64,000 nt of DNA from Pseudopyrenochaeta lycopersici (Eukaryota; Ascomycota; Dothideomycetes; Pleosporales; Pseudopyrenochaetaceae). The translations under genes and the position numbers were made by a program. The notes below the pieces were generated by a model. The model was not told the DNA's origin, made no database searches, and saw only the letters and a program-made list of their open reading frames with translations. The stretch is taken from contig NHZP01000035.1 of assembly GCA_003313425.1 (NCBI GenBank), positions 372,001 through 436,000 of the forward strand, in the 5' to 3' direction. Positions 13,532 to 24,723 of the stretch are shown piece after piece (within the stretch, counting starts at the first letter, position 1; the number at the start of each line of letters is the position of its first letter).

Positions 13532-14397
13532 CTTGTACGAGCTTATAAGAAAAGAGGGTAGAGGAGATTAAGGAGTTCGCTCCCTGTGCGATAGTAGCGA
13601 AGCCTCTCTTACTTAAAGAGCGCAGCCTATTACAGTTAACTTAAAAAAGACTATAGTATACTTAAAATAGCTATATCTAGTATAGAAAGCTATTTTCTAC
13701 TTATTACCTCTTCTTATCTTAATCTTATAATAAGTATTATAGATATCTAGCTTAGAATACTACTTAGTAGCTACTAATTGCTCTAAGAACTCTATAATAA
13801 AAAATAAAAAGTAATAATTTTTAATAGTAATTTTATTTAGGCTTCTATAGTCTATATAAAGGCGTAAACTACTATCTTCTTTCTTAGTAAAGAGAATAAG
13901 AGCTCTTATAAGAGACTTTAAGCGCTTTATCTAGCTTTTTACTAATAACTCTTAAATATACTTTTATAATACTTCTAATTTAGTTACTAAGAGATTATAT
14001 AAGAGCTACTATAGTAGCTAAGTACCTTCCTTTTAGTTAATAGCTAAATCTTAGAGTTTATAGTCTAGTAGGAGGCTTATAACTTCCTCTAAGCCTATAT
14101 TAGTATAATTTATATAGTCTTTAAGTATTTATCTTATAATAAGTAAATTTAGGCTAGTCTAGCTAACTATATAGATAGTAAGTATATATATATTTATTTA
14201 TACGCTTTAGAGAGTTCTTTTAAATTCCTTAGTATCTTTAATTCTAACTTACTTAAAAAGGTTAATATTTCTTCTTTTAGAGCTTTAGAAAAGTATTTTA
14301 TACTAAGTATAGTTTAACTTAGAGTTAACTTAATTAATTTATAGTAAGCTTAAGTAGATTTTAAACTTTTTAATATCTACTATAATAAAAAAGACTA

Positions 14398-16243
14398 ACG
14401 TGAGCGGCAAGCGAAACGCCCAGGTAAGCGAAGCGCCCACCCCACTAAGCTTTACAACTTTACACGTTAATAACTTAATCCTACAAAAAGCTATTACAGC
14501 TTATAGTAGCTTAAATTAATCCTCTACTTCTACTATATCTTTCTTACACGTGCGCTTATTATGTCCTGCCTCTCTATAAGTTTTACAGCGTCAGATACCC
14601 CTTATACTAGCACCTGTTTAAGCCCTCTCCGCACGCCTCTCTACCTTAAGTTAGGCATTAACGTCCCTCTAAGTAATTAAGTCCTCTCCCTCCTCCTTTA
14701 ATAGGATCCCTCCCTGCTAAATCTACTTTTTCTTACGCTTTTTCCGCTTAGAAGTAGCTCTATTTACCTGCTTAAGACTAGCTACTCTAGCTTCTAGTAA
14801 CGTGTGTAAGTGTACCTTTAATATTAATCCCTTTTTAACCTATAATACTATCTTAATAATAAAATTAGGAGAGGAACTCTTATAGTTATAAATCCTCTTT
14901 ATAATTAGTATTATTTAAGCCTCTATCTCCTAGGTGTTACTAGGTGTTTTAAGGTGCTAGAGGGTGGGACCTAGTAGAGGTAGTGTCAGCGTGCAAGGCT
15001 TTACCTTAAGCTTTAATAGCACCACCTCTAGGCTGTGTAGGACTAGGCCAGTTACTTAGAAGCTAGATAGAATATTCTGCTGTAAGAACGAGGTCTTAAA
15101 TACCCCCTTAAAGGAAGCTAGGAATGCTTTTTTATTAATATAGGTGATGTAACTACCTGCTAAGACCCTAATCTCTTGCTAGTATGCCTGCTTCAATAGC
15201 GCAAAGCAGCCTATATTAAGCGGCTGCAGGATATAGGATAAATAGGAAGGCATACAGAAGGTAATTATCTTATTCTCCTTACATAGATCCTAAAAGGCAA
15301 GTAAATTATAGCTCTTATAGCTATTAATTACTAGTAGCTAGTAACTACCTACTGTCTAGGCTACTATATACTAGATAAAGTGCTGTAGCTAGGCTAGACT
15401 AAGTTCGTTATTAGTCCAGCTGTTCTTACTAAGGCCTATACGCTAGCCCTTAGATAGATTAGGTAACCAGGACTTGTTATAGTTCTTAGCTTTAAAGATA
15501 ATAAAGGGTAGAATTGTCTAGCCTATAGCGTTAATACTAGCAATTAACGTCACCTACTCGCAGTTACTAGGTTGTATCCCTAGTAGTTAAGTACGTCTCT
15601 TAGACGTAGTTACTACCTTAACAGACCCTCCTACGCCTATAGTAAAGCCAGTCTTATTAAAGTTATAGGTATCTTTATCTAGGACGCTGTACTTAGCTTT
15701 AATATTACGTACAAGGTTAAACTAGGAGCTAATAACAGCTAGATCGCTGCATAGGACTCTCTAGTAGTCGCGTAGCCTACTTAGCTAGGATTTAATCTTA
15801 GGCTTACGAAAGACAAAGTTTCTAGCCTATTTTTCTCTTACCTAGCCACTACCACAAGCAGCCAGTAACTAATTCGCTATCTCACAGAGATAAGACAGTG
15901 TAGGGGCAAATCCTCGCGCGTCTAGCTTCCTTATATATTAGATAATCGTGTCTTCCTCGTGCCTGTTAAGCTTTAACGCGTTAGGTTAGCTGTCGCGTCG
16001 TAAAAGCTTTCCAGCGCGTTAGTCGTAGAGAGTCCTTCTAGGAATGTTGTAGACTGCTACAGCTCGTTAATTACTTAATATCGCGTCTTTTTTTATTACT
16101 TAGATAGCTAAGATAATTCTATCCTTATAAGGGAGTAATTTAATATTAAGTTGTTAAGACATTGCAGTTAAAGGTAGAAGGAGGTGTAGTCTTGGCAAGA
16201 GTGGGCGTTTCGCTTACCTGGGCGTTTCGCTTGCCGCTCACGT
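14398..16243 (-). mobile_element. Fot1/pogo-like DNA transposon (1,846 bp) nested in Gypsy-C
   Basis: The terminal inverted repeats of about 43 bp begin ACGTGAGCGGCAAGCGAAAC at each end and differ at one position in my reading. TA dinucleotides flank both ends (14396-14397 and 16244-16245), the target duplication of the Tc1/mariner-pogo superfamily. Length agrees with Fot1-type elements (about 1.9 kb). One RIPed transposase gene fills the interior on the minus strand. Confidence 0.92.
14480..16165 (-). pseudogene. Fot1/pogo-type transposase, inactivated by RIP
   Basis: The minus-strand frame from about 16165 can be followed almost end to end. It has an N-terminal helix-turn-helix region (RRTLYD, then RGFAPTLSYLCEIAN), a DDE catalytic region (DTYNFNKTGFTIGVGGSVKV, where the expected Asp of YNFDETGF is Asn; later LQPLNIGCFALLK, where the expected Asp of QPLDVG is also Asn), and a C-terminal tail with KTYREAGHNKRTC that resembles the family's Cys/His knuckle. 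Many Trp positions are TAG (for example before LLGIQPSNCE). The loss of two catalytic Asp codons plus stops makes it inactive. Family assignment is from motif recognition, not a search. Confidence 0.88.
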
Positions 16244-17964
16244 TAGTTCTACTTATTTTTACTCTTTTAAGTTTATTATAGCTACTTTTACTTTTATAGT
16301 ACTATAAATAGTTAAATCTTTACTACTAATACTTCTTACTAAGAAGTCTATTATAAGCTTAATAACTAAGTTTTACTTTTTAGCTAAGACTACTAATAGA
16401 AAGTTAAGCTATAACTCTTTATTTATAAAAGCCTTAATTTCTTTTAAAGTATTAATAGTAGTAACTACTATTAATAACCTGATTTAAAAAGATAAATAGC
16501 TTCTTATAAAGTTTCTTTCTTAGACGTTTCTTTAAGAAGTTTTAGATAAGCTATAAAGTAAAGTTCTAGTCTTTATAGCTCTTCTCTTTTATTTTCTTTT
16601 ATTTTAAGTAAATAAGTTTTTTTTTTTTTAGTATTTAGCTTTAAATATTAAGTTTTATAATATCCTTTTTTACTATAAAAGTAGTAAGTTACTTTAGCTA
16701 TATTTAGAGTAAAAAGAGGCTTACTAAGTCTTTTTAAGAAATTCTATCTTCTTTTTTTCTCTTTATACTTTTTCTAAAGCTTTTTATCTTCTTTTAAGCT
16801 AAGTAAAAGTTTTCTATTTATTTTTTAGGCTAGTAAAGTTATAAAAATATTAAGTTCTCTAAAATACTTAAAGATAATATTAGCTTATTCTTCTATTTAA
16901 GAGAGAGTCTCTTTCTTTTAAACTAAAATATTTTATAGCTTTACTTATATCTCTTTAGTTATAGATCTAAAGTAATAGCTTTACTTTAGAACTATAAGGT
17001 AAGTTTTACTTAGTTCCTCTTAATATTAGTGTATATAGTTTAATATAGCTATAAGTATTTCTTTTAAGCCTTACTTATATATATTTACTATATTATAAGT
17101 AATAAAGTGTCTTTCTTTAAGAGTTCTTAACGTATTAAGTATATTTTACTTAAGACTTTTCTAAGTAAGTTATAATCTTATTATTTTAGCCTCTTCTTAT
17201 AAATAGTACTTCTTCTATATTATTTTATACTAATCTAAGATATATTAAAGAGAGAAAGTAATTTTATATACTTCTTACTAGAAGTCTCTAAAGTATTATA
17301 TTATAAAGTAAGCTTTATAGTCCTTTACTTAGTAGTTATACTTTATTCTATTCTTCTTTTTATACTTTAAAGTAATTTAAGGCGTAGTAAGTATAAAAAG
17401 GCTAGTCTAGTCTATTTAGGGCCTTCCTTTAGTACTTTTATTACTTCTTTATTATCTACCTCTAGTACTATAGCTTCTACGCGTATTTTACTAATAGCGT
17501 AATATTATATTTTAGCTTTAATCTTTCTTTATAACTTAATATACTCTAGATCTACTTTATCTCTATCTATATCTAGAATATATATAAGAGAGTTAGATAA
17601 AGTATTTCTTAATATATTACTACTTAGCTAGATATATTATATAGCTAGAGCCTAGTTAATACTACTTTAAGCTATATTAAGCTCTATTAACTTAGCGTCT
17701 ACCTAAGATAAGTATTCTATACTAGAATATCCTTATATAAGCTTAATTAAGGTTAATTAGGCTAATATAGCTCTTAACTCTATATTACGTTCTCTTACTA
17801 GTTCTCTAGTAATAGTTTAGGTCTTAGAGACTTATTTTATATCTAGTATTTAGGTATCTAGATAGGTTAGCCTATCTAGGCCCTCTACTAAGGTATAGAT
17901 ATAAGACTGTATTATCCTTTAAGTTATCCTGTTAAAGTACTATCTCTAAAGAGAGTAATCTTAA

Positions 17965-18270
17965 TATTAGGACTAGTTTTATAAGATTATAGCCTAGTCT
18001 TTAAGGTTATTAAGGTTAGATAGGTATAAAAAAGTTTAATAAAAGATAATAGGGTTATATTAGTAACTAAAAGGATCGCTACTATATAGCTAGGATCCTA
18101 AGAGGTTTTTATCTTACCCTTACTTTGCACATAGGACTAATTAGGCTAAAGGAGGTTAACTCTACCATTAATAGCTCTAATCTGGCCTATTATAGGCTAA
18201 ACTAGCTAAGTATGCCTTAGGTATACTAGACTCGTTAGCTAGTCTAGTTAGAAGTTATCGGCTCCTAACA
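17965..18270 (-). repeat. LTR of Gypsy-C (306 bp, RIPed)
   Basis: It has the same length as the solo LTR at 11013-11318 and aligns to its reverse complement throughout. Differences are mostly C-to-T or G-to-A in this copy. On the minus strand it starts TGTTAGGAGCC at 18270 and ends at 17965 with the CCTAACA end mutated to CCTAATA. Confidence 0.85.
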
Positions 18271-19954
18271 AGGAGCTAGTTAAGTTCCCTAGAGATAAAT
18301 AAGTCTTTAGTAGTAAATAGGTGTTTAAGCTTAAATAAAGATTAAATAGAGAATTTATCTACTATAAGAGTAGGTAGGTAGTTAGAGGCTTTATATAAGA
18401 AAAAGGGGTTAACTATAATAAAACTTTTACCTCTATAGTTAAGCTAATAAGCTATAAAGCTTTATTTATAATTATAGCTACTATAGACCTAGAGATTAAA
18501 TAAATAGACGTTAAGAAAGCCTTCTTATATAGTAATATAGATTATAAGATCTATATTAAATAGCCTTATTATATAACTAATAGCTCTAAAAGAGTATATA
18601 AACTTTAGAAAGTACTTTATAGTCTAAAGTAAGCTCTACAAATCTAGTACTAAATACTTATAAACTTCTTATATAAGCTTAGTTTTAAGCTAATTAATAC
18701 TAATCTAGGAGTCTTTATATAAAGTAATATATATATTATAGTATATATTAATAACCTCTAAATTATTAAGCTAAGTATTATAAAAATTAGATAGATTAAG
18801 AGAGCTCTAAAGAATTAGTTTTAAATAATAGATCTTAGACTATATAAGTACTACCTTAGAATATTAGTTAAATAGAATTACTAGAATTAAATACTATATC
18901 TTAGTTAAAAAGCTTATATTAATAATATTAGTTACTAGTTTAGCTTTAGTAAGTATTACCTAATTAGTATACTAATTAAGATATTACCTTTATTAAAAAG
19001 TAGCCTAGAATATATCTATTGTCTAAGTAAAAAAGTTAAATATTAATATATAATAAGATCCCCAATATATATTATACTTAGAACTAAGAGAGATATTATA
19101 TACGCTATTTCTATAGTAAGCTAATACTTAGTATATTCTATGGTACTTTAAAAGTATAAGAAACCTTAAGCTTATATAAAAGGGATATATTAAGGACTTA
19201 AAGGGATTTACTAATATAGATTAGGCTAGTTACCTTACTACTTAATAATTAACTACTAGATACTTCTTTAATATTAAAAGTAAAGTAATTAGCTAGTAAG
19301 CTAAGCGCTAAACTAGTATTACTCTATTAACTTATAAAGCTAAGTTTATAAGGTAGATATAAGTAACTAAAAAAGTAATATAGCTAAGAAAACTTCTTAG
19401 TAAGCTAAATCTTAGTTAAAGATAAATAGTAATAATTATCTATAGAGATAACTAAAGAGTTATTACTTTATCTTTAAACTTATACTACTACTTATAAATA
19501 AAGTATATAGATATTTAATATAAGTAGTAAGGAGAAGTTTAAGAAGCTAGAATAGTTAAACTAAAATATATTCTAACTATAGAATAAATTACTAATAGAT
19601 TTACTAAGCCTTTACTATAAGATAGATTTAAGTAGTTTTAAAGTAGACTAAGGATTAAGTAGACTTTTAAGATATTAAAAGTAGCTGGTAAAAAACTTAT
19701 AGGTACTCTTTCCTCTCTTTTCTCTTATAAGAGGTTTTTAAAAAGTTTTAATAAGGCCTAGTACTACTATAATAAACTATTAATAGTACCTCTTACTAAG
19801 GTAGCTATTACGTAGGAGTGTTAAATATCGTAGTAGCTAAAACACGAAGGGACTGTAGTAAGGTAACATATATATAAGAGAGCAATTCCCTACTAGTCTG
19901 TAGTAGAAAAAAAAACATAACAACAATAAATAACTATTACTTGTCTTAACAAGA
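18271..19954 (+). mobile_element. RIP-degraded Ty1/Copia relic (Copia-2), 3' half
   Basis: Plus-strand frames from about 18320 read as Copia reverse transcriptase: VRGFI, NYNKTFTSIVKLISYKALF, DVKKAFLYSNIDYKIYIK, LYSLK.ALQI.Y, then IIVYINNL where YVDDL is expected. RNase H-like remains continue to about 19640. A less mutated segment from about 19827 (starting TGTTAAATATCG) to about 19950 (ending CTTAACA) could be the 3' LTR; no partner LTR is visible, so this is tentative. The 5' half (gag, protease, integrase) is missing where the Gypsy-C LTR ends. On its right it abuts the truncated pogo-1 transposase. Confidence 0.72.
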
Positions 19955-20217
19955 CTTAATTGTCGTAACCTAGTTACAGTTACCTAGTTAAATTATAGTA
20001 GCGCGGCCTATAATGTCTGAGCTAGTAATAACTTTTAACGTTACTGTAACGCCTATTATAAACCTAGTCTTATTAAAGTTATAGATGGCTGTATTAAGTA
20101 TGCTATACGCGTCGTGCGTCTCTTATATAAGCTTAAACTACGTACTAATAGAAGTAGGGTCTTTACAGCGAGCACGCTGTGAGTGCAGCTTTCTATTCCA
20201 CCTTGTCTGTAGCTCTA

Positions 20218-22813
20218 CTCGGGCCCTTGCGGTCACTGCGTGATTTTTCAGAGAAAAAGCCCGTGCAAAGGCACGGGCCTCCTAGCTCAACGATCATCCC
20301 TAGCTCAACGATCACGACGCAGGTGCTTTAACTCTCATACAAATTTATATAGGAAATAAAGTATTAATGTCGCGTAAATTGATATAATATGTCAACTAGA
20401 GTCTCCTGCATCGCTACTTTCAATTTTAAAGTTAACCTCGCTGTCGTTACTTATATTATCGAGCTCGCTTTTAATAACTGTAGCCTGTGTATCTAGCTGA
20501 TTAAGGGCTCGATTGTTAGCGTTCCTGTAGTATTCTTCCTATTCTTTTGCCTTAATAGCAGCTGTAACCTTTGAGTTATAAGGATTGTTGATACTACGCG
20601 TGACAAGCCCTTGTTTTACTGCTGTAGTAAGCATATCCTTAGATAGGTTAGAGCGTGGTCTGAATGGCCCCTGTTTAGTCAGCTTCTCTATATAAACTGC
20701 TGCGGCAGCTTGACAATCGTCAGGATTAAGTAGACTAAGTCCTTCCGTAACGAAGATTGGCGTTCTAGCGAGATGTCTCTTCCGGATCCTTAAGGCAGCG
20801 GCACGGATTGATAGCAGAAGCCTTTTGTACTTATTATAAAGTACTCTCGCCTCGCGATCCTTCTGTATTTAAAAGTCCTTCTCCTGCCTTGTAATCTTAT
20901 CTTCCTTACGCTTCTTCACTATTACTTAAGTATCTGAAGCGTAAACAACACCTCCTTTAAACGTAAGCTTGCGCCTTATACGCCTCCGTCGCTCCTTACG
21001 AGTAATCTTGGCCGCCTTCGTATGCCTAAGTTGACGTCTGAAGCTCTCTGCCGTAGCAGCCTACGCAGTAGCAGTAATAAGTGTCTTCTTAATATCAATA
21101 GCTTGAGATGGTGGCAGCGTATCCTTAATGACGCCTTGGATTATTTTTATCTAAGCCTTAAGAGTCGGTAGATCGTTTGGCATTAACCAGGTTTTAGTTC
21201 TAGGCTTAAGCACGGGTATTTGAGCTGATTTAGGGCAACTCTCTCTCCATTTTAGCTTGTAGAGCTTGTTCCTAGTCTCCTTGTAGCTCCAACGGAGTTC
21301 CCGATCTCTTGAGCTATTCGATGAAACACTATCCTTATCTAGATCTGATGAGTTAAAGGTAGGTGTTTAAGGACGCGTGACTTCAGGATCCTTAAATTCC
21401 ACTGGTCGAACACGTTTTAGTGGGCTAGATGTAGTCTCCCAGTCGCGAAGCTTCTTCAAAACAACCTCTGGTTGAAAGGGATAGATGCTAGTTACTCTCT
21501 AACCGCTTAGGATTGTCTTCCGGCGAAAGGTCTCTCGCCGAATTTAGTAGATAGTTGCTAAGAAGTCCTCCTTCTTTATTTCCTTGGCGCCTGTCCTTGA
21601 GGCCTAGTGGAGCATCCTACTGTGATACCATTTTAGTGACTGAAAGCAGCTAACATCTAGTACCTGTAGGAAATGCGTCGTATGCGGAGGAAGAGTAAAT
21701 AAGAGTATTTGATTCTCCTATGCATACTGGATAAATTCACGCGTATGATGAGATCTATATCTGTTAAGTAGGAGAACTCTCTATACGCTACGCAACTTCC
21801 GCCGAGACTGTAGGTTAAAGTGCTTAATCCACTTAAAGCTAAGTTCATTGTTAGAGTATCCTGAATCTGATATGCTAATAAGGTACTGATCTAGTAGATC
21901 ATCTATCTATTTTTTAAGGATTGTACTCGATTTGATAATAATCATTGGATCTAGTACGTCGCTATTCGCGTTCACACACTCTACGAGCGATATGAGCTTA
22001 CAGTTGTTCGAGTGGGGCATATAGATCTAAGAGCCTATTAGAATTAGTACTTTGCTATATAGTATAGTATAGACAGGTACCTCTTTGCCCAGTCGCGTGT
22101 ACACGTAGCTCCCCTTTGCAACACTAATCTAGCATCTAGTTTCATCCATATTGTAGATATCCTCTAGTTAAACTCCTAATTCATTAATTTTGGCCTTCAG
22201 CTTCTTAAACTAAGCTTTAATAACTTTAGGCTCTTGAGTAAGCTTCCTCTGGATCTTAAGAGGCTTCGCCTTTACCTTTTGGTACTGTGGATTGGCTGAA
22301 GCCACCTCTCTGCCCAGTGATCGCCACATCTACGTGGTGGGCTAATATCCTGATAAGACGCTGCTAGCAAGGCATCGGTTTGTTGTTTGATGAGACTCTT
22401 ATAAATACCAAAGCTAATATCGTTAATCGCGTCAAGGAAACGCTTTAAAGCAGCTTCCTGTTCTTCTGTAAGAAGCTTATTCGTAGATAGGCGTGTAGAG
22501 CGGCTTTGGCCGCCTCGATAGGCGCGTTTGAGCCTCTGGTAGGGTAAGTTATGGTCGCGTGCGAAGGCGGCGATGTTGGGGTTATCTATTGAGCGGAGGA
22601 TTTGCACTGCTTTAGATATCTTAGCAACAGAATCACGGTAGTTTTTAGACATAGTGAGGTACTTTTACACGTAAATTTGTATGGTGGGGTACATGAACAC
22701 GTCAAACGCGTTGTCGTGATCGTTGAGCTAGGGATGATCGTTGAGCTAGGAGGCCCGTGCCTTTGCACGGGCTTTTTCTCTGAAAAATCACGCAGTGACC
22801 GCAAGGGCCCGAG
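20218..22813 (-). mobile_element. Pogo-like DNA transposon (2,596 bp) nested in pogo-1
   Basis: Inverted termini of roughly 100 bp begin CTCGGGCCCTTGCGGTCACT at both ends, with TA on each side (20216-20217 and 22814-22815). The termini include a direct doublet of the motif ATCGTTGAGCTAGG (see 22718-22760), a plausible transposase-binding repeat. The interior codes on the minus strand for a transposase with a readable N-terminal part and a degraded catalytic part. GC content and readability are higher than in the neighbouring Gypsy relics. Confidence 0.92.
20560..22652 (-). pseudogene. Pogo-2 transposase, frameshifted and RIPed
   Basis: The frame opens with MSKNYRDSVAKISKAVQILR at 22652 and stays open for 126 codons, covering a Psq/HTH-like domain (IAAFARDHNLPYQRLKRAYR) and a CENP-B-like region (LTEEQEAALKRFLDAI). 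A single-base shift near 22290 moves the reading to another frame (NPQYQKVKAKPLKIQRKLTQ). The DDE domain follows: IYNMDETRC.ISVAKGSYV, later SDSGYSNNELSFKWIKHFN. TAG replaces Trp at several places. The left end of the coding region is approximate. The first catalytic Asp in MDE is retained, but the frame is not translatable as a whole. Confidence 0.82.
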
Positions 22814-23163
22814 TAGCTAGCTGCCGATGAAGCGTGACACCCAGTTCTTGCTAATAGGTTGAGGAGGAGGGTTTTCGCGGCGCGCAGCGAGTAGCGTGTC
22901 TGCCATTTGATAAAGTTTAATAATTGCAGGTGGAAATCCTTGTTGAGCAAGGTCTATACCTACTGAACAAGAGGCTGCTCTTTAGTAGGGTCTGGCTTGC
23001 GCTTCTAGCGACTGCGCGTGGCTCGAGGTAGGCTGCCTTTGAGGCGGGCTCGGAGGGTAGACTCAGGGACAGCGTACAGCGCAGCTGCTTAGTTAACACT
23101 AGATACCTGTTTTTTCTGGACTGCTTGAACAGATAGAACGAGCCTAGCCTCTCTATTAGCCAT

Positions 23164-23859
23164 TGAGAGACTTCGTAGGGGAGCTATTATTGTTTGAACG
23201 CGCTGAGACGCGTCGATTTTGGTGGGGCTCGCGGTTACTAGTTTTCGCAGGTGACTGGTGGAACACGTTCTACTACCTAACCCTGATACCACAATACAAT
23301 TAGGTTTCGGGAGATGCTAGCCAAATATCGGGTCAGTTAAAGAGGTTGCCAGGAATCATTGCAGTCGGCTCTGAAAAGTGCAAGGGGCGGCAAGCCATCC
23401 GACTGAGTGGGCTGACATGATAAATACACTAAACTAGTCTAGCGAACCCATGCACCTAACCCCAACAAATTTACAACGCCAAACTGGAACACGTCCCAGT
23501 CGCGCTCCTATACCAAGATTTGTTGGCTTAGAGTTTTTTTGTTAAATTCATGCTTTTCACTAAGAGAGTATTCCTTTCCAACCACACCTGACGGAGCGAT
23601 TTCGATTTGACGTGGAAAAGAGAACTATCTACTACAAGGACAGTAATTGGTCTCAGAAAACTGTGACGTTCAGATATGCGTGTTTTTGGTAAGAGCTCCA
23701 TGGTCCAGTATGGTGGGAAGCTGAGATTTACGAACCTAACACAAATGCATGACGGCTATAATTCCACATTGATTTGAGTAATTATATACATAATTAGCAG
23801 TGCGCTAATCTTATAAAATTACAAGCTACAGCTAATCGGCTAAGCCGACCCATTCACAG
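23164..23859. other. Border between repeat block and gene island, no gene seen
   Basis: The first part (to about 23300) is probably the 5' leader of pogo-1. From about 23300 base composition becomes ordinary and RIP signs fade. I see no convincing open frame, RNA gene or second inverted terminus here. Confidence 0.5.
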
Positions 23860-24723
23860 TTAGTCAAGCCTACGGTCCGCCCCTGAGAAACGAAATGTAC
23901 GGCCCTGAACGACCTCCCTACCATATGGGCTTTCCTCCAATGCGATAGCAACCTTCACCACTTCGTACTTCGCCGTCTCATATACGCACAAGGCGTCTTC
24001 CTGATGTTGAGACAAAACCTCATAGGAGCATCCATCTACTTGAGATTCCGGACTGTCGACCAAAGTATTGTATTTCTTGCCCCAGGTTCGAAGCTTTCCA
24101 CCGCCTATAGTAGCCCGGACTAGAAATAGTACATTCCCAGACGGTAAACAGAATAGCTCAGCTAGGAATGAAGAATTTGCTAGCGTACCGTAGAAGAAAT
24201 ACCAAACAGGGTACTGGTCCTGTGCCGAGAAGAAGACAGAATCTATTATGCTTTGAGGACGGTGGTATGGTATTGTTGTATCGAGGCCAAGAGTTGGGTA
24301 GGCGGAAAAGGGGGATAGTTCTTTCGAAGCCGTGTTTTGAGGAGCAAATATTGGGGAAATGGGCGCGAAATTCATAGCAAGCCAGTTCTTGACTTTGAAC
24401 ATATCTAGTTCGTTGACTTGACAGAATTCAGTAATTCCATCCTCTCCTTCTCCCAAAACAAGTCTTGGTTGCGAAGGAAGAATTGTAGCACAGCCAATAA
24501 GGGAGGAGGTAATGGGACCCTCGATCTTGAACAAATAGTCTATGCTGCGGGATCCGCACTTGACCCCCGCACCAGGCTTCTGGTGTCGCATAGTGGTTTG
24601 GAGTATGAGTCTTGTCGCAGAGGACGAACCTTATGCGGATGTCGTGATGAGCGATGATCCGCCATCATTCAGCTCGCTAAATTCGTCGATAGCCTCCTGA
24701 TCGAGGTTGTCGAAGTAGTCCAT
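23860..24723 (-). CDS. AIG2-like / gamma-glutamylcyclotransferase-fold protein
   Basis: The frame 24591-23860 codes 243 residues. The C-terminal half has the AIG2/GGCT-fold pattern: YPVWYFFYGTLANSSFLAEL (the family's YGTL substrate loop, about residues 127-146), LRTWGKKYNTLVD, then a Glu-rich ALCVYETAKYEVVKV where the family carries its catalytic acid, and a closing VVQGRTFRF strand. Members handle gamma-glutamyl compounds, but many fungal ones have no assigned substrate. The start is uncertain. An upstream ATG at 24723 opens 29 codons (MDYFDNLDQEAIDEFSELND...) that stay in phase with the main frame if a GC..AG intron (24580-24636) is removed; a GT donor would leave a TAA in frame. Otherwise ATG 24591 is the start. 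It is next to the repeat block and points towards it. Confidence 0.7.

Larger units (their letters stand above)
13532..18270 (-). mobile_element. RIP-degraded Ty3/Gypsy relic (Gypsy-C), interrupted by a Fot1-like element
   Basis: Minus-strand reverse transcriptase remains lie at about 14300-13640. Protease and gag-like remains lie from 16250 to about 17900, and a 306-bp 5' LTR occupies 17965-18270. The coding remains are split by the DNA transposon at 14398-16243, with TA on both sides of the insertion. The left part of pol is missing where Gypsy-A starts. The stretch 13532-13640, next to the Gypsy-A LTR, is GC-richer and I could not assign it. The LTR matches the solo LTR at 11013-11318, so both belong to one family. 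Stop codons are dense. Confidence 0.72.
19955..23163 (-). pseudogene. Pogo-type (CENP-B-like) transposase, split by pogo-2 and truncated (pogo-1)
   Basis: The minus-strand start MANREARLVLSVQAVQKKQV lies at 23163. The frame then reads an HTH/Tc5-type DNA-binding region (YAVPESTLRARLKGSLPRAT) and reaches ISKNWVSRFIGS at about 22820. There the 2,596-bp element at 20218-22813 interrupts it. Reading resumes at 20217 with LQTRWNRKLHSQRARCKDP and YNFNKTRFIIGV (expected YNFDETGF), then stops at about 19955 where Copia-2 starts. The break falls at a TA, as expected for a pogo target. Stops, one frameshift near 22930 and a mutated catalytic Asp make it dead. Terminal inverted repeats of this outer element were not found. 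Confidence 0.82.
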
